Source: Planctomycetales bacterium
GTDB lineage: Bacteria > Planctomycetota > Planctomycetia > Pirellulales > JAEUIK01
Reading direction: 5' to 3'
Assembly (NCBI GenBank): GCA_020426575.1
Contig: JAGQPT010000085.1
Location: forward strand, 1-35,164
DNA length: 35,164 nt
The position numbers and the translations under genes were made by a program. The notes under the pieces were generated by a model. The model was not told the DNA's origin. It searched no databases and saw only the letters and a list, made by a program, of their open reading frames with translations. Positions 24,847 to 33,916 of this stretch are shown one piece after another (position 1 is the stretch's first letter; the number at the start of each line of letters is the position of its first letter).

Positions 24847-26298
24847 ATGAAGTATTCGATGGTGATCTTCGGTGCGTCGGGCGACCTGACGAGCCGCAAG
24901 CTTGTTCCCGCGCTGTACCAACTGCATCGCAAGGGCCGGCTGCCCGAGGACCTGCAGGTTGTTGGTTTTTCCCGTTCGCCTTTCAGCGACGAGGAGTACC
25001 GCACGCACCTGGCCAACAGCCTGGAGGAAAAGTTAGGAGACCGCTGGGACAGTGCGGAGTGGGCGAAGTTTGCCCCGCGGATCGAGTACTTGCCCGGCGA
25101 CATCAACGAACCGGACGACTTTCGTCGTCTTGGCGAAAAACTCACCCAGTGCGAATCGGGTGCGCCCTGCACGCGCATTTACTACCTGGCGACCGACCCG
25201 CGGTTCTACGAACCGGCCGTCGAGCAGCTTGGTGCCAGTGGCCTGGCCGACGAGTCGTGCGGTGTGCGGCGAATCGTCGTTGAAAAGCCCTTCGGCCGCG
25301 ACCTAAAGAGTGCCCACCAGTTGAACGACGCGCTACATCGCGTGTTTGGTGAGGACCAGATCTACCGCATCGATCATTATTTGGGCAAGGAGACGGTCCA
25401 GAACATTCTGGTGCTGCGTTTTGCCAACGCGATCTTCGAGCCGATCTGGAACCGCAACTACGTCGACCACGTGCAGATCACGGCGGCAGAAGACGTGGGC
25501 GTCGGCCGGCGGGGAAGTTATTACGACAGTGCCGGCGTGTTCCGCGACATGTTTCAGAACCACCTGCTGCAACTCTTGACGATCACGGCCATGGAGGCGC
25601 CGTCCCATGCGACGGCCAACCTGGTGCGAAACGAAAAGGTCAAGGTGCTCGAGGCCGTGCGGCGACTCGATCCGCGCGACGTAGCCGAACGCCTCGTCTG
25701 TGGCCAGTACGCCGGGTACCTCGACGAAAAAGACGTGGCGGCCGACAGCCGCACGCCGACGTTCGCCGCACTGAAACTGCACGTCGACAACTGGCGCTGG
25801 CACGGTGTGCCGTTTTATCTTCGCAGCGGCAAGGCGATGGACTGCCGCACGACGCAGATTGTGATCCAGTTCCGGCAACCGCCGCTGATGCTGTTCCAGG
25901 ACACGACCCGCCGCATCGGCGATGCCAACCGACTGGTGATCCACATCCAGCCGGCCGAGGGGATGCAGTTGCTCTTTCAAACCAAGGTGCCCGACGCCGA
26001 AATGAAGATCCGGCTCACGGATCTCGACTTCCGCTTTCAGGCCCGCTTCGACAAGAAGATCCCCGAGGCGTATGAACGGCTGCTGCTGGACGTACTGGCC
26101 GGCGATCCGAGTTTGTTTGCTCGCAGTGACGAGGTCGAAACCGCCTGGCGGATCATCGACCCGATCATCAAGAGTTGGCAGGAGAGCGACGACGAGCCCG
26201 GCATCTACCAGCACGGCCAATGGGGGCCGACCGAGTCGAGCAACTGGATCGGCCGAGACAGCCGCGAATGGCTCGACTCCTGCCCGGTGCTGCACTGA
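24847..26298 (+). CDS. zwf: glucose-6-phosphate 1-dehydrogenase
   Basis: Zwf oxidises glucose 6-phosphate to 6-phosphogluconolactone with NADP(H) production, entering the oxidative pentose phosphate or Entner-Doudoroff route. The 483-residue length is normal. The NADP-binding loop is [12 protein letters not shown] at 8-19, EKPFGRDL at 146-153 follows, and the active-site motif RIDHYLGKE is at 174-182 with the catalytic-base histidine later in the sequence, within the [13 protein letters not shown] segment. IPFYLRSGK is present as VPFYLRSGK. No pgl or gnd is visible in the window. The gene ends 58 bases from the convergent methyltransferase. Confidence 0.97.
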   Translation: MKYSMVIFGASGDLTSRKLVPALYQLHRKGRLPEDLQVVGFSRSPFSDEEYRTHLANSLEEKLGDRWDSAEWAKFAPRIEYLPGDINEPDDFRRLGEKLTQCESGAPCTRIYYLATDPRFYEPAVEQLGASGLADESCGVRRIVVEKPFGRDLKSAHQLNDALHRVFGEDQIYRIDHYLGKETVQNILVLRFANAIFEPIWNRNYVDHVQITAAEDVGVGRRGSYYDSAGVFRDMFQNHLLQLLTITAMEAPSHATANLVRNEKVKVLEAVRRLDPRDVAERLVCGQYAGYLDEKDVAADSRTPTFAALKLHVDNWRWHGVPFYLRSGKAMDCRTTQIVIQFRQPPLMLFQDTTRRIGDANRLVIHIQPAEGMQLLFQTKVPDAEMKIRLTDLDFRFQARFDKKIPEAYERLLLDVLAGDPSLFARSDEVETAWRIIDPIIKSWQESDDEPGIYQHGQWGPTESSNWIGRDSREWLDSCPVLH

Positions 26299-26356
26299 CG
26301 GTGCACGCTTGCTGGCACCTTTTCATTTTGCCACATTGCATCGGAAGACGTTCCGG

Positions 26357-27241
26357 TCATCGCGTGTGTTCTGGCGGCTGCGCGACGGTCGACGGTATCG
26401 GCAACGGCGTTTTCACAAACACGTATTCGTTGCAGCCGTGGCCGGTGCCGACGGTTTTTAGCCGCGTGAGCGTGAACCCGCGCTCGGCGAGGAAGTCGAA
26501 GACCTCGTCCGGCCGGGCGACTTCGAAGGGGTAGCCGCCGACCCAGTCGACCAGGTCGTGCCACACCGACATGCCACGCGTTTTTTTCTTTTGGGCCCAG
26601 TCGGCAAACGGAAGCGGGTTTTCCAGTCGCACGAGCCGAACACAGAATGATCGCAGCTCCCACCAGGCGCCGACCGTTACGACCATCAACCATTGAATGA
26701 ACCGCGGCGAGTGGTTGTACACCCGCTTGATGGTGCGCCAGCGTCGGCTTTTGCCGCCTTGGTCATTGTAGATCGAGATGAAGAGTTGCCCCCCGTCGTG
26801 GACGGCGCGGCTGGCGTGGTCGATCGCTCGCCACATTGCGCCGGTCTGGTGCAACACGCCCCAGGAATAGACGATGTCGAACTTTCCCAGCCGCGCCAGG
26901 TAGTCTTCGTCCAACACCGAGCCTTCTTCGACGCACCAGTCGGGATCGTCTGGCAGGTAGCGGCGTCGTAGCTCGGTCGTGCAGCCGACGCATTGCGGGT
27001 CGTAGTCGAACGAGTGCACCTGCGCGCCGAGCCGTCGCGCGGCCAGGCTTGACAATCCGCTTCCCGAACCGATGTCGAGCAGGCGGCGGCCGGCAAGCCT
27101 ATCGACCCCCAACATATCAGCAAGGGCACGTTCCGCTTCGGCGATTCGCTCGTCGTCGAGCGTCTCCAGGAATCGTTCCCAATTCGCACCAAAGGCGAAA
27201 CGCTCCCCCCTGGCGACTTCCTCAGCATGCGTGACGGCCAC
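26357..27241 (-). CDS. class I SAM-dependent methyltransferase
   Basis: A Rossmann-fold methyltransferase of about 294 residues. The SAM-binding motif I is RLLDIGSGSGLSSLAARRLG (about 53-72), motif II ends in VHSFDYDP, and the motif IV region is FDIVYSWGVLHQTGAMW. The C-terminal 120 residues carry a basic, Trp-rich segment (SRRWRTIKRVYNHSPRFIQW) and WHDLVDWVGGYPFEVARPDE, ending in TGHGCNEYVFVK, a layout I associate with bacterial small-molecule or glycan methyltransferases. The substrate is not evident. GTG 27241 has GAGG eight bases upstream and is preferred; ATG 27292 and 27355 are longer options. Confidence 0.85.
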   Translation of the reverse strand: MAVTHAEEVARGERFAFGANWERFLETLDDERIAEAERALADMLGVDRLAGRRLLDIGSGSGLSSLAARRLGAQVHSFDYDPQCVGCTTELRRRYLPDDPDWCVEEGSVLDEDYLARLGKFDIVYSWGVLHQTGAMWRAIDHASRAVHDGGQLFISIYNDQGGKSRRWRTIKRVYNHSPRFIQWLMVVTVGAWWELRSFCVRLVRLENPLPFADWAQKKKTRGMSVWHDLVDWVGGYPFEVARPDEVFDFLAERGFTLTRLKTVGTGHGCNEYVFVKTPLPIPSTVAQPPEHTR

Positions 27242-27432
27242 GTTTCTTTCCTCGGCTGGCCCCTCGAGGCGACAATGACGGTTCTGGCCCATGGTGCGGC
27301 CAACACGGCTGGGACAGTATATCAGCCATGCCACTTGGTGAGTTGACCGGTTCAATCGTCATCGCGCTATTCGACTTCCGGTATTGGCGCGTTGGTTGAC
27401 GCCGCGCGGGGCCGTGCGACAAAATCGACCGA

Positions 27433-28533
27433 ATGAGTGCACCACTACCCAACCTGCGAATCGGTCCGGTCGAGATCGGTTTCCCCGTCGTACAGGCGGC
27501 GCTTTCCGGCTACAGCGACATGGCGATGCGGCTCATCGCCCGGCGGTTGGGCGCGTCGTACACGCTCTGCGAGGTGATGCTCGATCGGCTCATCATCGAA
27601 GCCGGTCGCAAGACGCGCCAGCGCTTCATGCAGCAGAACGAGGAAGAACGCCCGGTCGGTGCTCAGTTGATGGGCAGCGATCCGGAACGGTTCGGACCGG
27701 CGGCGCGCGAACTCGCCGCGACCGGGTTTCAGGTGGTCGACATCAACTTCGGCTGTCCAGTGAAGAAAGTGTTGGGCCGCTGTCGGGGAGGGTTCTTGCT
27801 CAGCACGCCCCCGGTCGCGCTGGAGATCGTCTCCCGGGTGCGCGACGCCGTGCCACCGGAAATTCCCGTTACGGTGAAGATGCGCCGCGGGATCGACGAC
27901 TCGACCGAAAGCCGCGACCGCTTCTTCGAAATCTTCGACGGTGCCTTTGACCGTGGTGTGGCCGCCGTCACGGTCCACGGCCGCACGGTCGAGCAGCGTT
28001 ACGTCGGCCCCAGCCGCTGGGAGTTTCTCGGCGAAGTGAAGCGACACGCCGGTGACCGCACTGTGCTGGGGAGCGGCGACCTGTTCACGGCGGCCGACTG
28101 TTTGCGGATGCTGCGTCAGACCGGCGTCGACGGTGTGACGGTCGCTCGCGGCGCGATCGGCAATCCGTGGATCTTTCGCGAGGTCCGCGCGCTGGCCGCC
28201 GGCAAACCGCTGCCAGCGCCGCCGAGTGTCCACGAACAGCGCGAAGTAATTCTCGAGCATTTCGCCCTGGCCGAACGGGTGTATGGCGAAAGCAAGGCGG
28301 GCCGACAGATGCGCAAATTCGGCATCAAGTACGCCCAGCTTCACCCGGAGCCGCAACAGGTTCGCGACGCCTTCGTGGCGGTCAAGTGTCGGGAAGATTG
28401 GCACCGCGCCGTTGCGCGTTGGTACTCGGAAGACGGACCGGGCCGCCGACCGCTTCCCGAGGACATTCACAAGGCCCAAGGCTCCGATACACCGGGTCAC
28501 GAGGCAGCGGCGACGTTGACCTGCGACGTGTGA
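27433..28533 (+). CDS. dusB: tRNA-dihydrouridine synthase, DusB-like
   Basis: An FMN-dependent reductase of uridines in tRNA, 366 residues, TIM barrel plus C-terminal helical domain. The catalytic cysteine is C108 in DINFGCPVKKVLGR; FMN and tRNA contacts appear as VKMRRGIDDS, VTVHGRTVEQRYVGPSRWE (split as VTVHGRTVEQRY and GPSRWE), GSGDLFTAADC and GVTVARGAIGNPWIF. The N-terminal LRIGPVEIGFPVVQAALSGY departs from the usual APMAGVTD, having QAALSGYSD, but the rest fits the NifR3/DusB subfamily. ATG 27433 gives a normal start. Its end lies 33 bases from the end of convergent queG, another tRNA-modification gene. Confidence 0.92.
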   Translation: MSAPLPNLRIGPVEIGFPVVQAALSGYSDMAMRLIARRLGASYTLCEVMLDRLIIEAGRKTRQRFMQQNEEERPVGAQLMGSDPERFGPAARELAATGFQVVDINFGCPVKKVLGRCRGGFLLSTPPVALEIVSRVRDAVPPEIPVTVKMRRGIDDSTESRDRFFEIFDGAFDRGVAAVTVHGRTVEQRYVGPSRWEFLGEVKRHAGDRTVLGSGDLFTAADCLRMLRQTGVDGVTVARGAIGNPWIFREVRALAAGKPLPAPPSVHEQREVILEHFALAERVYGESKAGRQMRKFGIKYAQLHPEPQQVRDAFVAVKCREDWHRAVARWYSEDGPGRRPLPEDIHKAQGSDTPGHEAAATLTCDV

Positions 28534-28566
28534 ACGACCGAGGCGCGCGACGCATGGTATGAGTGG

Positions 28567-29718
28567 CTACGTCCGCTTCTCGAGCGCCCGTGTGATTTCT
28601 TCGCGCACGTCGGCCGAGGTCTCGCGCTTCGACTGTTCGACGAGCAGGCGGCGTGCTTGCACATCACCAGCCCGGCCAAGTGCCCAGGCGCAAGCGCCTC
28701 GCACAATGGGTTCGTCGTCACAAAGTCCGCGCGCCAGGGATGTAATATCTTCCGCAGATGGGTGTTGGCCGAGCACGATGGCCGCGTTGCGCAACACGCC
28801 TCGTCGCCGGGCACGCCAGAGTGGCGTGTGGCGAAAGCGACGGCGGAACGCGTCGTCGTCCAGCTCGAACAGACTGCGGAGTTCGGCCGGGTTGGCGCCG
28901 GCGTTCGGCTGGAACGTCGTCTCGTCGCTCGTTGGCACTTTGCCGTTCCAGGGGCAGACCTCCTGGCAAACGTCGCAACCGAATACCCAGTGGCCGAATC
29001 GGTCGCGGAGGTCATGCGGCACGGCGTCGCGCAGTTCGATTGTCAGGTAGCTCAAGCAACGCCGGGCATCGAGCAAGTACGGCGCCACGAACGCGTCGGT
29101 CGGGCAGGCGTCGAGACACGCCGTGCAGGTGCCGCAGTGGTCGGCCTCGTGGGGCGCATCGTATTCGAGCTGGACGTCCGTGATCAGGGCGGCCAGGAAG
29201 AACCAACTTCCCTGCTCGCGGTTGAGCAGCAGCGTGTTTTTGCCGATCCAGCCCAGGCCGGCCAACTGAGCAAACTCGCGTTCCAACAGCGGGGCCGTGT
29301 CGACGACGCCGCGCGCGGCCGCGTCTGGGTGTGCATCCTGGAGAAAACCGACGAGCCGCTTGAGCCGCGCGTGGATCGTGTCGTGGTAGTCGGTCCCCCA
29401 GGCGTAACGCGAAATCTGCCCCTCACCAGGACCCGCTGGCTGCGGTTCGGCCGTGCGGTAGTTCATCGCCAACATCAGCAGGCTGCGGGCGCCTTCGAGA
29501 ATTGCCCGCGGGTGGGCATATGCCGCGTCGCGGTCGGCCAGATAGTGCATCTGCCCCGCGTAACCCGCCGCCAGCCACTCGCCAAAGCGGTGTATCCCGG
29601 CTGGTGTCACAGCCGGGCAGGCACCGGCGAGATCGAAACCGAGGCGACGCGCCTCCGTCTTGAGCGCGGTGGTGAGCGACGGGGTGTGCTGTTTCGGGAG
29701 TTCCGGTGATGTGGGCAT
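28567..29718 (-). CDS. queG: epoxyqueuosine reductase
   Basis: QueG reduces epoxyqueuosine to queuosine in the tRNA wobble position, the last step of queuosine synthesis, using cobalamin and two 4Fe-4S clusters. The 383-residue length matches (E. coli 379). The catalytic aspartate is D140 in VVDTAPLLEREFA, followed by GWIGKNTLLLN. Cluster cysteines are C195, C198, C201 and C205 in CGTCTACLDACPTDAF, and C221 with C248, C251 and C255 in FGCDVCQEVCPWN. The C-terminal 80 residues contain HEAT-like repeats (GACAWALGRAGDVQARRLL). The frame is open for over 200 codons upstream, but ATG 29718 (MPTSPELPKQ) begins the homologous region. Confidence 0.95.
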   Translation of the reverse strand: MPTSPELPKQHTPSLTTALKTEARRLGFDLAGACPAVTPAGIHRFGEWLAAGYAGQMHYLADRDAAYAHPRAILEGARSLLMLAMNYRTAEPQPAGPGEGQISRYAWGTDYHDTIHARLKRLVGFLQDAHPDAAARGVVDTAPLLEREFAQLAGLGWIGKNTLLLNREQGSWFFLAALITDVQLEYDAPHEADHCGTCTACLDACPTDAFVAPYLLDARRCLSYLTIELRDAVPHDLRDRFGHWVFGCDVCQEVCPWNGKVPTSDETTFQPNAGANPAELRSLFELDDDAFRRRFRHTPLWRARRRGVLRNAAIVLGQHPSAEDITSLARGLCDDEPIVRGACAWALGRAGDVQARRLLVEQSKRETSADVREEITRALEKRT

Positions 29719-29798
29719 CGAGCGAAGCGCTGAATAACGGCGAACGGCGGCGTTGGTTCCCGTCGGAAGAACGGAGCCTGTGACGAAGGGGGCACGTG

Positions 29799-29826
29799 TT
29801 GAGCAGCGGCGTCCATCATATACAAT
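29799..29826 (+). promoter_or_regulatory. possible promoter toward the small lipoprotein
   Basis: TTGAGC at 29799-29804 and TACAAT at 29821-29826 with a 16-base spacer. The -10 overlaps the palindrome at 29823-29844, a natural place for a repressor. Motif only. Confidence 0.3.
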
Positions 29827-29844
29827 CGACCCTATGGTCGATTG
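29823..29844. promoter_or_regulatory. 22-base palindrome between queG and a lipoprotein gene
   Basis: CAATCGACC and GGTCGATTG are perfect nine-base arms around CTAT. It is located in the divergent region between queG and the lipoprotein gene and overlaps a -10-like TACAAT. It has the size of a dimeric repressor site; alternatively it could form a hairpin in RNA. The regulator is unknown. Confidence 0.45.
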
Positions 29845-29968
29845 ACCGTTTTGGTTCAATTCCGCGCGGGCCCGTGCTAACGGCACCGAGACCACGCACG
29901 GCTCGTGGACGTGAGACGGAAGCTTGACACGACAGATTAGAAACTGGACACGACACAGAAGCTGCCCC

Positions 29969-30373
29969 ATGAATGACTCACGAGTTCGACGCCGTTTCTG
30001 TACGTCAAAGCTCTTGTTTATTGGCGTCGTAATGATGGGTGTTGTGGGCTGTGGGCCCGGGGTGGAACGAAAGGACCTTGGCGAGGTTGTTTTCAAGGTG
30101 CCGGAGATCCCCGGCGCGGAAAAGCCGTTTCCACTGCCGCAGCTCGAGGCCCCGTCTGAAGTCGCTGCGGACTCCGCGGCCCAGGCCGTTACGCCCGAGC
30201 CAACCGAACCGGCCGACGCGACGGTCGACCCGGCCGAGGAAGAAGGGAACGACGCTACCAAGGATTCGGCCGACGATGAGGGAGGGTCCATTTCAGCCGA
30301 CTCGTCCCCGACTGAATCCGTCCCGACTGAGCCGACCGACGCGAACGCCGAGCCGGCAACGAGCGGCAAGTGA
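29969..30373 (+). CDS. small planctomycete-type lipoprotein with acidic low-complexity tail
   Basis: A 134-residue lipoprotein. The signal (RRRFCTSKLLFIGVVMMGVVGC) has a basic start, a hydrophobic core and the lipobox VVGC with C28. A short conserved-looking stretch, VERKDLGEVVFKVPEIPGAE, then leads into a Pro/Glu/Asp/Ala/Thr-rich tail from about residue 55 that is probably disordered. I recognise no enzymatic domain. ATG 29969 starts the signal peptide; a TTG at 29924 would add 15 unlikely residues. Divergent from queG. Confidence 0.68.
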   Translation: MNDSRVRRRFCTSKLLFIGVVMMGVVGCGPGVERKDLGEVVFKVPEIPGAEKPFPLPQLEAPSEVAADSAAQAVTPEPTEPADATVDPAEEEGNDATKDSADDEGGSISADSSPTESVPTEPTDANAEPATSGK

Positions 30374-30743
30374 CCGCAGCCGTCCAGTGACCGTAGTCGT
30401 GTCGATCTCCGCGTTTACGACGCCGGCTTTGCATAGGGCCCGGCGGGCGCCCGCCGTCATCAACCGACGTTTAGGCCTGCTGGCGCGATTCTGTGCGTTT
30501 TTTCGGTTGAACCGGCCGTGACTCGGATTAGCCTGGAAGTGAGGCGGAAGGTCTCGTCCCGTGGTGGCCATCTGCCTGCTCGCCACAACCGTAATTGCGG
30601 TGGCCGGCGCGGTGATTTGCCGTTTCGGCCGCCGGCGTCGGTGCTTGGCAGCGTGCCGCTCGCCGGCGCGTCTTGCTGCCAGAGTGAGGTGAGCCAGAGT
30701 GACTTTTTTGCGACAGCTCAGTAGACAACCGAGGACACACATC
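30374..30743. other. intergenic region after the lipoprotein gene
   Basis: About 370 bases with no gene. CGGCGGGCGCCCGCCG at 30441-30456 is a perfect palindrome that could form a hairpin after the lipoprotein gene, without a T-run. A ten-base direct repeat GCCAGAGTGA occurs at 30678-30687 and 30693-30702, shortly before the next gene. Confidence 0.4.
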
Positions 30744-31265
30744 ATGAAAAAGAGCGCAACCCCCTGGTGCATCGTGGGCGCCATGGCCGCCGTCTCGCTG
30801 TTCCAACTCGCCGTCGCCGCGCCGGCCTCGGCCCAAGCGCCCTGCTATGGCTATGGCGGGGGGGGCTGGGGAGCGCCGTACTACGGCATGTACAGCATCT
30901 ACACGATGCGACGCATCCCCTACTACGCCGAGCACCCGCCGGTCTACTACAGCCGACCGGTCCCGCGGACCTACGGCTATAGCCCTTACGCCTATCCGCC
31001 GGGTGTGATGACGCCCGAGCTGGCGCCCGAGCCGGAACTGACCGTCAATCCCTACATTCCCGAGGACCAACGCCCGCCGCGGCCGGTCTCGACGAAGCAG
31101 GGCAAGATGGCCAAGGCACCACCGCGGACCGCCAATCCGTTCGTGAACACCCAGGGTGAAGACACGGCCCAGCCGACGGGGGCGAAGTCGGCGGCCACGA
31201 AATCGGCTTCGCTGCGGATCGAACCGGTGACGCTGGTCGTCCAGCGCCCGGCAAACGCATCGTAA
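30744..31265 (+). CDS. exported Tyr/Pro/Gly-rich protein
   Basis: A 173-residue secreted protein of unknown function. A clear signal peptide (MKKSATPWCIVGAMAAVSLF onward) ends in APASA with predicted cleavage after residue 30. The next 60 residues are extremely rich in tyrosine, glycine and proline (YGYGGGGWGAPYYGMYSIY; PYYAEHPPVYYSRPVP; YGYSPYAYPPG), then a Pro/Lys/Thr region ends SLRIEPVTLVVQRPANAS. The composition suggests a cell-envelope or matrix-associated structural protein; that is inference. GAGGA at 30731-30735 lies eight bases before ATG 30744. A strong hairpin follows at 31352. Confidence 0.72.
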   Translation: MKKSATPWCIVGAMAAVSLFQLAVAAPASAQAPCYGYGGGGWGAPYYGMYSIYTMRRIPYYAEHPPVYYSRPVPRTYGYSPYAYPPGVMTPELAPEPELTVNPYIPEDQRPPRPVSTKQGKMAKAPPRTANPFVNTQGEDTAQPTGAKSAATKSASLRIEPVTLVVQRPANAS

Positions 31266-31710
31266 ACCGTCGCGGGATAACTTGACGCTCGAAACGTCAC
31301 GTATTGACCAGGAAAAGGACGGCGGTCGCAACAACGCGAGAGACAACCACCCGGGCCGGTGACGTGAAACCGTCACCGGCCCGATGCGTTCGATTGCGAC
31401 GATCTGGTGATTTCGTCCCCATGCCGATTTTGGATCGTAAGTGTTGACACCTAATTGTGTTAGGGATTGTTTCGCGGCGACGCCGACAACATGGTGGACA
31501 ACATGGTTCTTGACGTCATGCCAACGATTTAGAAGATTGAAGCATCGGGACACTGGTGTGACTGGACACCCTTCTCTTACCGCGTCAGTGGGATGGCGCG
31601 TCAAATGGGCCGGGTTCGCGCCGTTCCGCATGCGCTTAGCGTGATCTTCATTTTTTAATTTGCGTCTTTTTTCCACGTCATTTGTGATCGGACAACGAGG
31701 TCATCCTTCC
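31266..31710. other. intergenic region before the DUF1559 cluster
   Basis: About 445 bases without a gene. It contains the hairpin at 31352-31383, a consensus TTGACA at 31444-31449 (no matching -10 at good spacing), two tandem copies of GACAACATGGT at 31485-31495 and 31497-31507, and a T-rich stretch at 31647-31672 before the first DUF1559 gene. Confidence 0.45.
31352..31383 (+). terminator. strong hairpin after the Tyr-rich protein gene
   Basis: CGGGCCGGTGACG and CGTCACCGGCCCG are perfectly paired 13-base arms around TGAAAC, 86 bases after the stop codon. No T-tract follows, so termination may be imperfect or the hairpin may protect the mRNA end. Confidence 0.5.
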
Positions 31711-32697
31711 ATGAAAACTGGTCGCCCCCGGTATGCGGCAGCGGGTTTCACGCTTGTGGAACTGTTAGTTGTCATTGCCATCATCGGAATCCTCATCGCC
31801 CTGCTGTTGCCGGCCGTGCAGTCGGCGCGCGAAGCGGCCAGGCGTTCCCAGTGTCAGAACCAGATGCGGCAGATGGGCATCGGTGCGCTCAACCACGAGA
31901 GCACGCACAAGATCATGCCGACCGGCGGTTGGGGATGGGACTGGGTCGGCGAACCTCAGCGCGGCTTCGGCAAGTCGCAGTGCGGCGGTTGGGAGTTCAA
32001 TCTGTTGCCGTTCGTTGAGCAGCAACAGGTGTTCGACATCGGCAAGCAATATACGGTGTTCAGCCAACCATTGAAGGACAGCCGCCTGCAGTTGATTCAA
32101 ACGCCGATCCCGATGTTCAATTGCCCCAGCCGCCGTAGTCCCGTGGTCCATCCCACGGCGTCGGGCGGCATGGTCAACGTTGTTCCGAAAGGGCAGGCCG
32201 GCAAGAGTGACTACGCCGCCTGCGATGGCGACGGCCCTTATGTCGAATTTGGTCCCGGGCCCGGTCAGAACTCACAGGTGGCAGTCGACCAATATAGTGA
32301 TAAATGGGCGACGATCCAGCAGTTGGAAGAGCGGCGGATCAACGGTGTCACGTTCGAGCGGAGTGAGATCCGGCTCGCCCAGATCAAGGACGGCACGAGC
32401 AACACCTACCTGTACGGTGAAAAATACGTCCTAGGTGACTATCGTACGTACGACCCGGCCGACAACGAGAACATGTACTCGGGCATGAACAACGACAACA
32501 TCCGCACGACTCAGGTAGCCCCCCTGCAGGACCGGCCGGGGTACTCTTACGGCGGCGGGTTCGGCAGTGCCCACGCGGCCGGGCTGAACTTCGTCTTGTG
32601 CGACGGGTCGGTGCACTTCATCAGCTACAGCATCGACCTGCCGACACACCAACGCCTCGGCAACCGCCACGACGGCCTGCCGGTCGAGTTGCCGTAG
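31711..32697 (+). CDS. DUF1559 prepilin-like protein, copy 1
   Basis: A 328-residue DUF1559 (SBP_bac_10) protein, a family expanded in Planctomycetes. The type IV prepilin-like signal has a short basic leader and cleavage expected at G12-F13 in [19 protein letters not shown], with glutamate at position 5 of the mature form, so a prepilin peptidase should process it. The long amphipathic helix [20 protein letters not shown] follows. The globular part has the family landmarks [40 protein letters not shown] and [16 protein letters not shown]. Role in the cell is not established: pseudopilin-like surface structures or secretion are the usual suggestions. ATG 31711 has GAGG ten bases upstream. Ends DGLPVELP like its neighbours. 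Confidence 0.93.
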   Translation: MKTGRPRYAAAGFTLVELLVVIAIIGILIALLLPAVQSAREAARRSQCQNQMRQMGIGALNHESTHKIMPTGGWGWDWVGEPQRGFGKSQCGGWEFNLLPFVEQQQVFDIGKQYTVFSQPLKDSRLQLIQTPIPMFNCPSRRSPVVHPTASGGMVNVVPKGQAGKSDYAACDGDGPYVEFGPGPGQNSQVAVDQYSDKWATIQQLEERRINGVTFERSEIRLAQIKDGTSNTYLYGEKYVLGDYRTYDPADNENMYSGMNNDNIRTTQVAPLQDRPGYSYGGGFGSAHAAGLNFVLCDGSVHFISYSIDLPTHQRLGNRHDGLPVELP

Positions 32698-32864
32698 TGG
32701 ACGACGCAGCGAACAAGCCGTGTCCTGTCCAGACTCGCACGGAATTTCGGAGTTGTGGGCAAACCCAGGTTTTTCGCTTTCCTCGAGGTTTTGTGGTAAC
32801 CTTACCTCTGGCCCCGTAGGGCTGTTCTTGGTGACAAAACGGTGCACAACGAGGAGTCGAGCGA

Positions 32865-33848
32865 ATGCCGTACCGAAGTCGGAAAAGATGTGCAGCCTCA
32901 TCGGGTTTCACCCTGGTTGAGCTGCTCGTTGTCATTGCCATCATCGGGATTTTGATCGCGCTGTTGCTGCCGGCCGTACAGGCGGCGCGCGAAGCGGCCC
33001 GCCGTTCGCAATGCCAGAACCAAATGCGGCAGATGGGCATTGGTGCGATGAACCACGAAAACACGCATCGCTATCTTCCCTCCGGTGGCTGGGGATGGGA
33101 CTGGGTGGGCGAGCCACAGCGCGGATTTGGCAAGACGCAGCCTGGCGGGTGGGTGTTCAATCTGTTGCCGTTTGTCGAGCAGACTCAGATATTCGACCTC
33201 GGCAAACAATACAACGTATTCAGCAGTCAGTTGTATGACAGCCGTTTGCAGTTGATTCAAACGCCGATTCCGATGTTCAACTGTCCCAGTCGCCGCAGTC
33301 CGGTCGTGCATCCCACGCAAAGCGGCGGCATGATTAACTGCTATCCCAAAGGTCAGGCCGGCAAGAGCGACTATGCGGGTTGCACCGGCGACGGCCCACC
33401 CTGCCAATTTGGTTCGGGGCCAGACAACACGCAATCGAAGATCGACGGTTATGCGTGGGCGACGATCAAGGTGCTGGACGATGCACGCATCAACGGCGTT
33501 TGCTATGAACGCAGCGAGGTGCGATTCGCCCAGATCAAAGACGGGACGAGCAATACCTATCTCTACGGCGAAAAATACGTCAAAGGGGACTATGGTTCGT
33601 ACGACGCCGCGGACAACGAGAACATGTACACGGGCATGAACAATGACAACTATCGAACCACCAATATCTTGCCCCAGCAGGACCGACCCGGCTATTCGTA
33701 TGGCTGTGGCTTCGGCAGCGCCCATCCAGCTGGGATGAACATGGTGTTATGCGACGGCTCGGTGCATTTTATTCCTTTCAACATCGACCTGGCGACGCAC
33801 CAGCGCTTGGGCAACCGTCACGACGGCCTGCCGGTCGAGTTGCCATAA
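32865..33848 (+). CDS. DUF1559 prepilin-like protein, copy 2
   Basis: A 327-residue close paralogue of copy 1, nearly collinear along its whole length ([55 protein letters not shown]). The prepilin-like motif is [20 protein letters not shown] after a basic leader MPYRSRKRCAASS. GAGGAG at 32851-32856 lies eight bases before the ATG, inside a leader (GCACAACGAGGAGTC, 32844-32858) repeated before copy 3. The 167-base gap after copy 1 shows no strong terminator, so readthrough transcription is possible. Confidence 0.93.
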   Translation: MPYRSRKRCAASSGFTLVELLVVIAIIGILIALLLPAVQAAREAARRSQCQNQMRQMGIGAMNHENTHRYLPSGGWGWDWVGEPQRGFGKTQPGGWVFNLLPFVEQTQIFDLGKQYNVFSSQLYDSRLQLIQTPIPMFNCPSRRSPVVHPTQSGGMINCYPKGQAGKSDYAGCTGDGPPCQFGSGPDNTQSKIDGYAWATIKVLDDARINGVCYERSEVRFAQIKDGTSNTYLYGEKYVKGDYGSYDAADNENMYTGMNNDNYRTTNILPQQDRPGYSYGCGFGSAHPAGMNMVLCDGSVHFIPFNIDLATHQRLGNRHDGLPVELP

Positions 33849-33916
33849 CGACGGCAGCAGTTTGGTACAGGAGGCTCTTCCGGTCTCGAAACGGAGCACA
33901 ACGAGGAGTCAAGCGA

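Noticed and set aside
29719-30369. N-terminal extension of queG to 600 codons
   Set aside because: The added part is antisense to the small lipoprotein gene and low-complexity; QueG homology begins at 29718.
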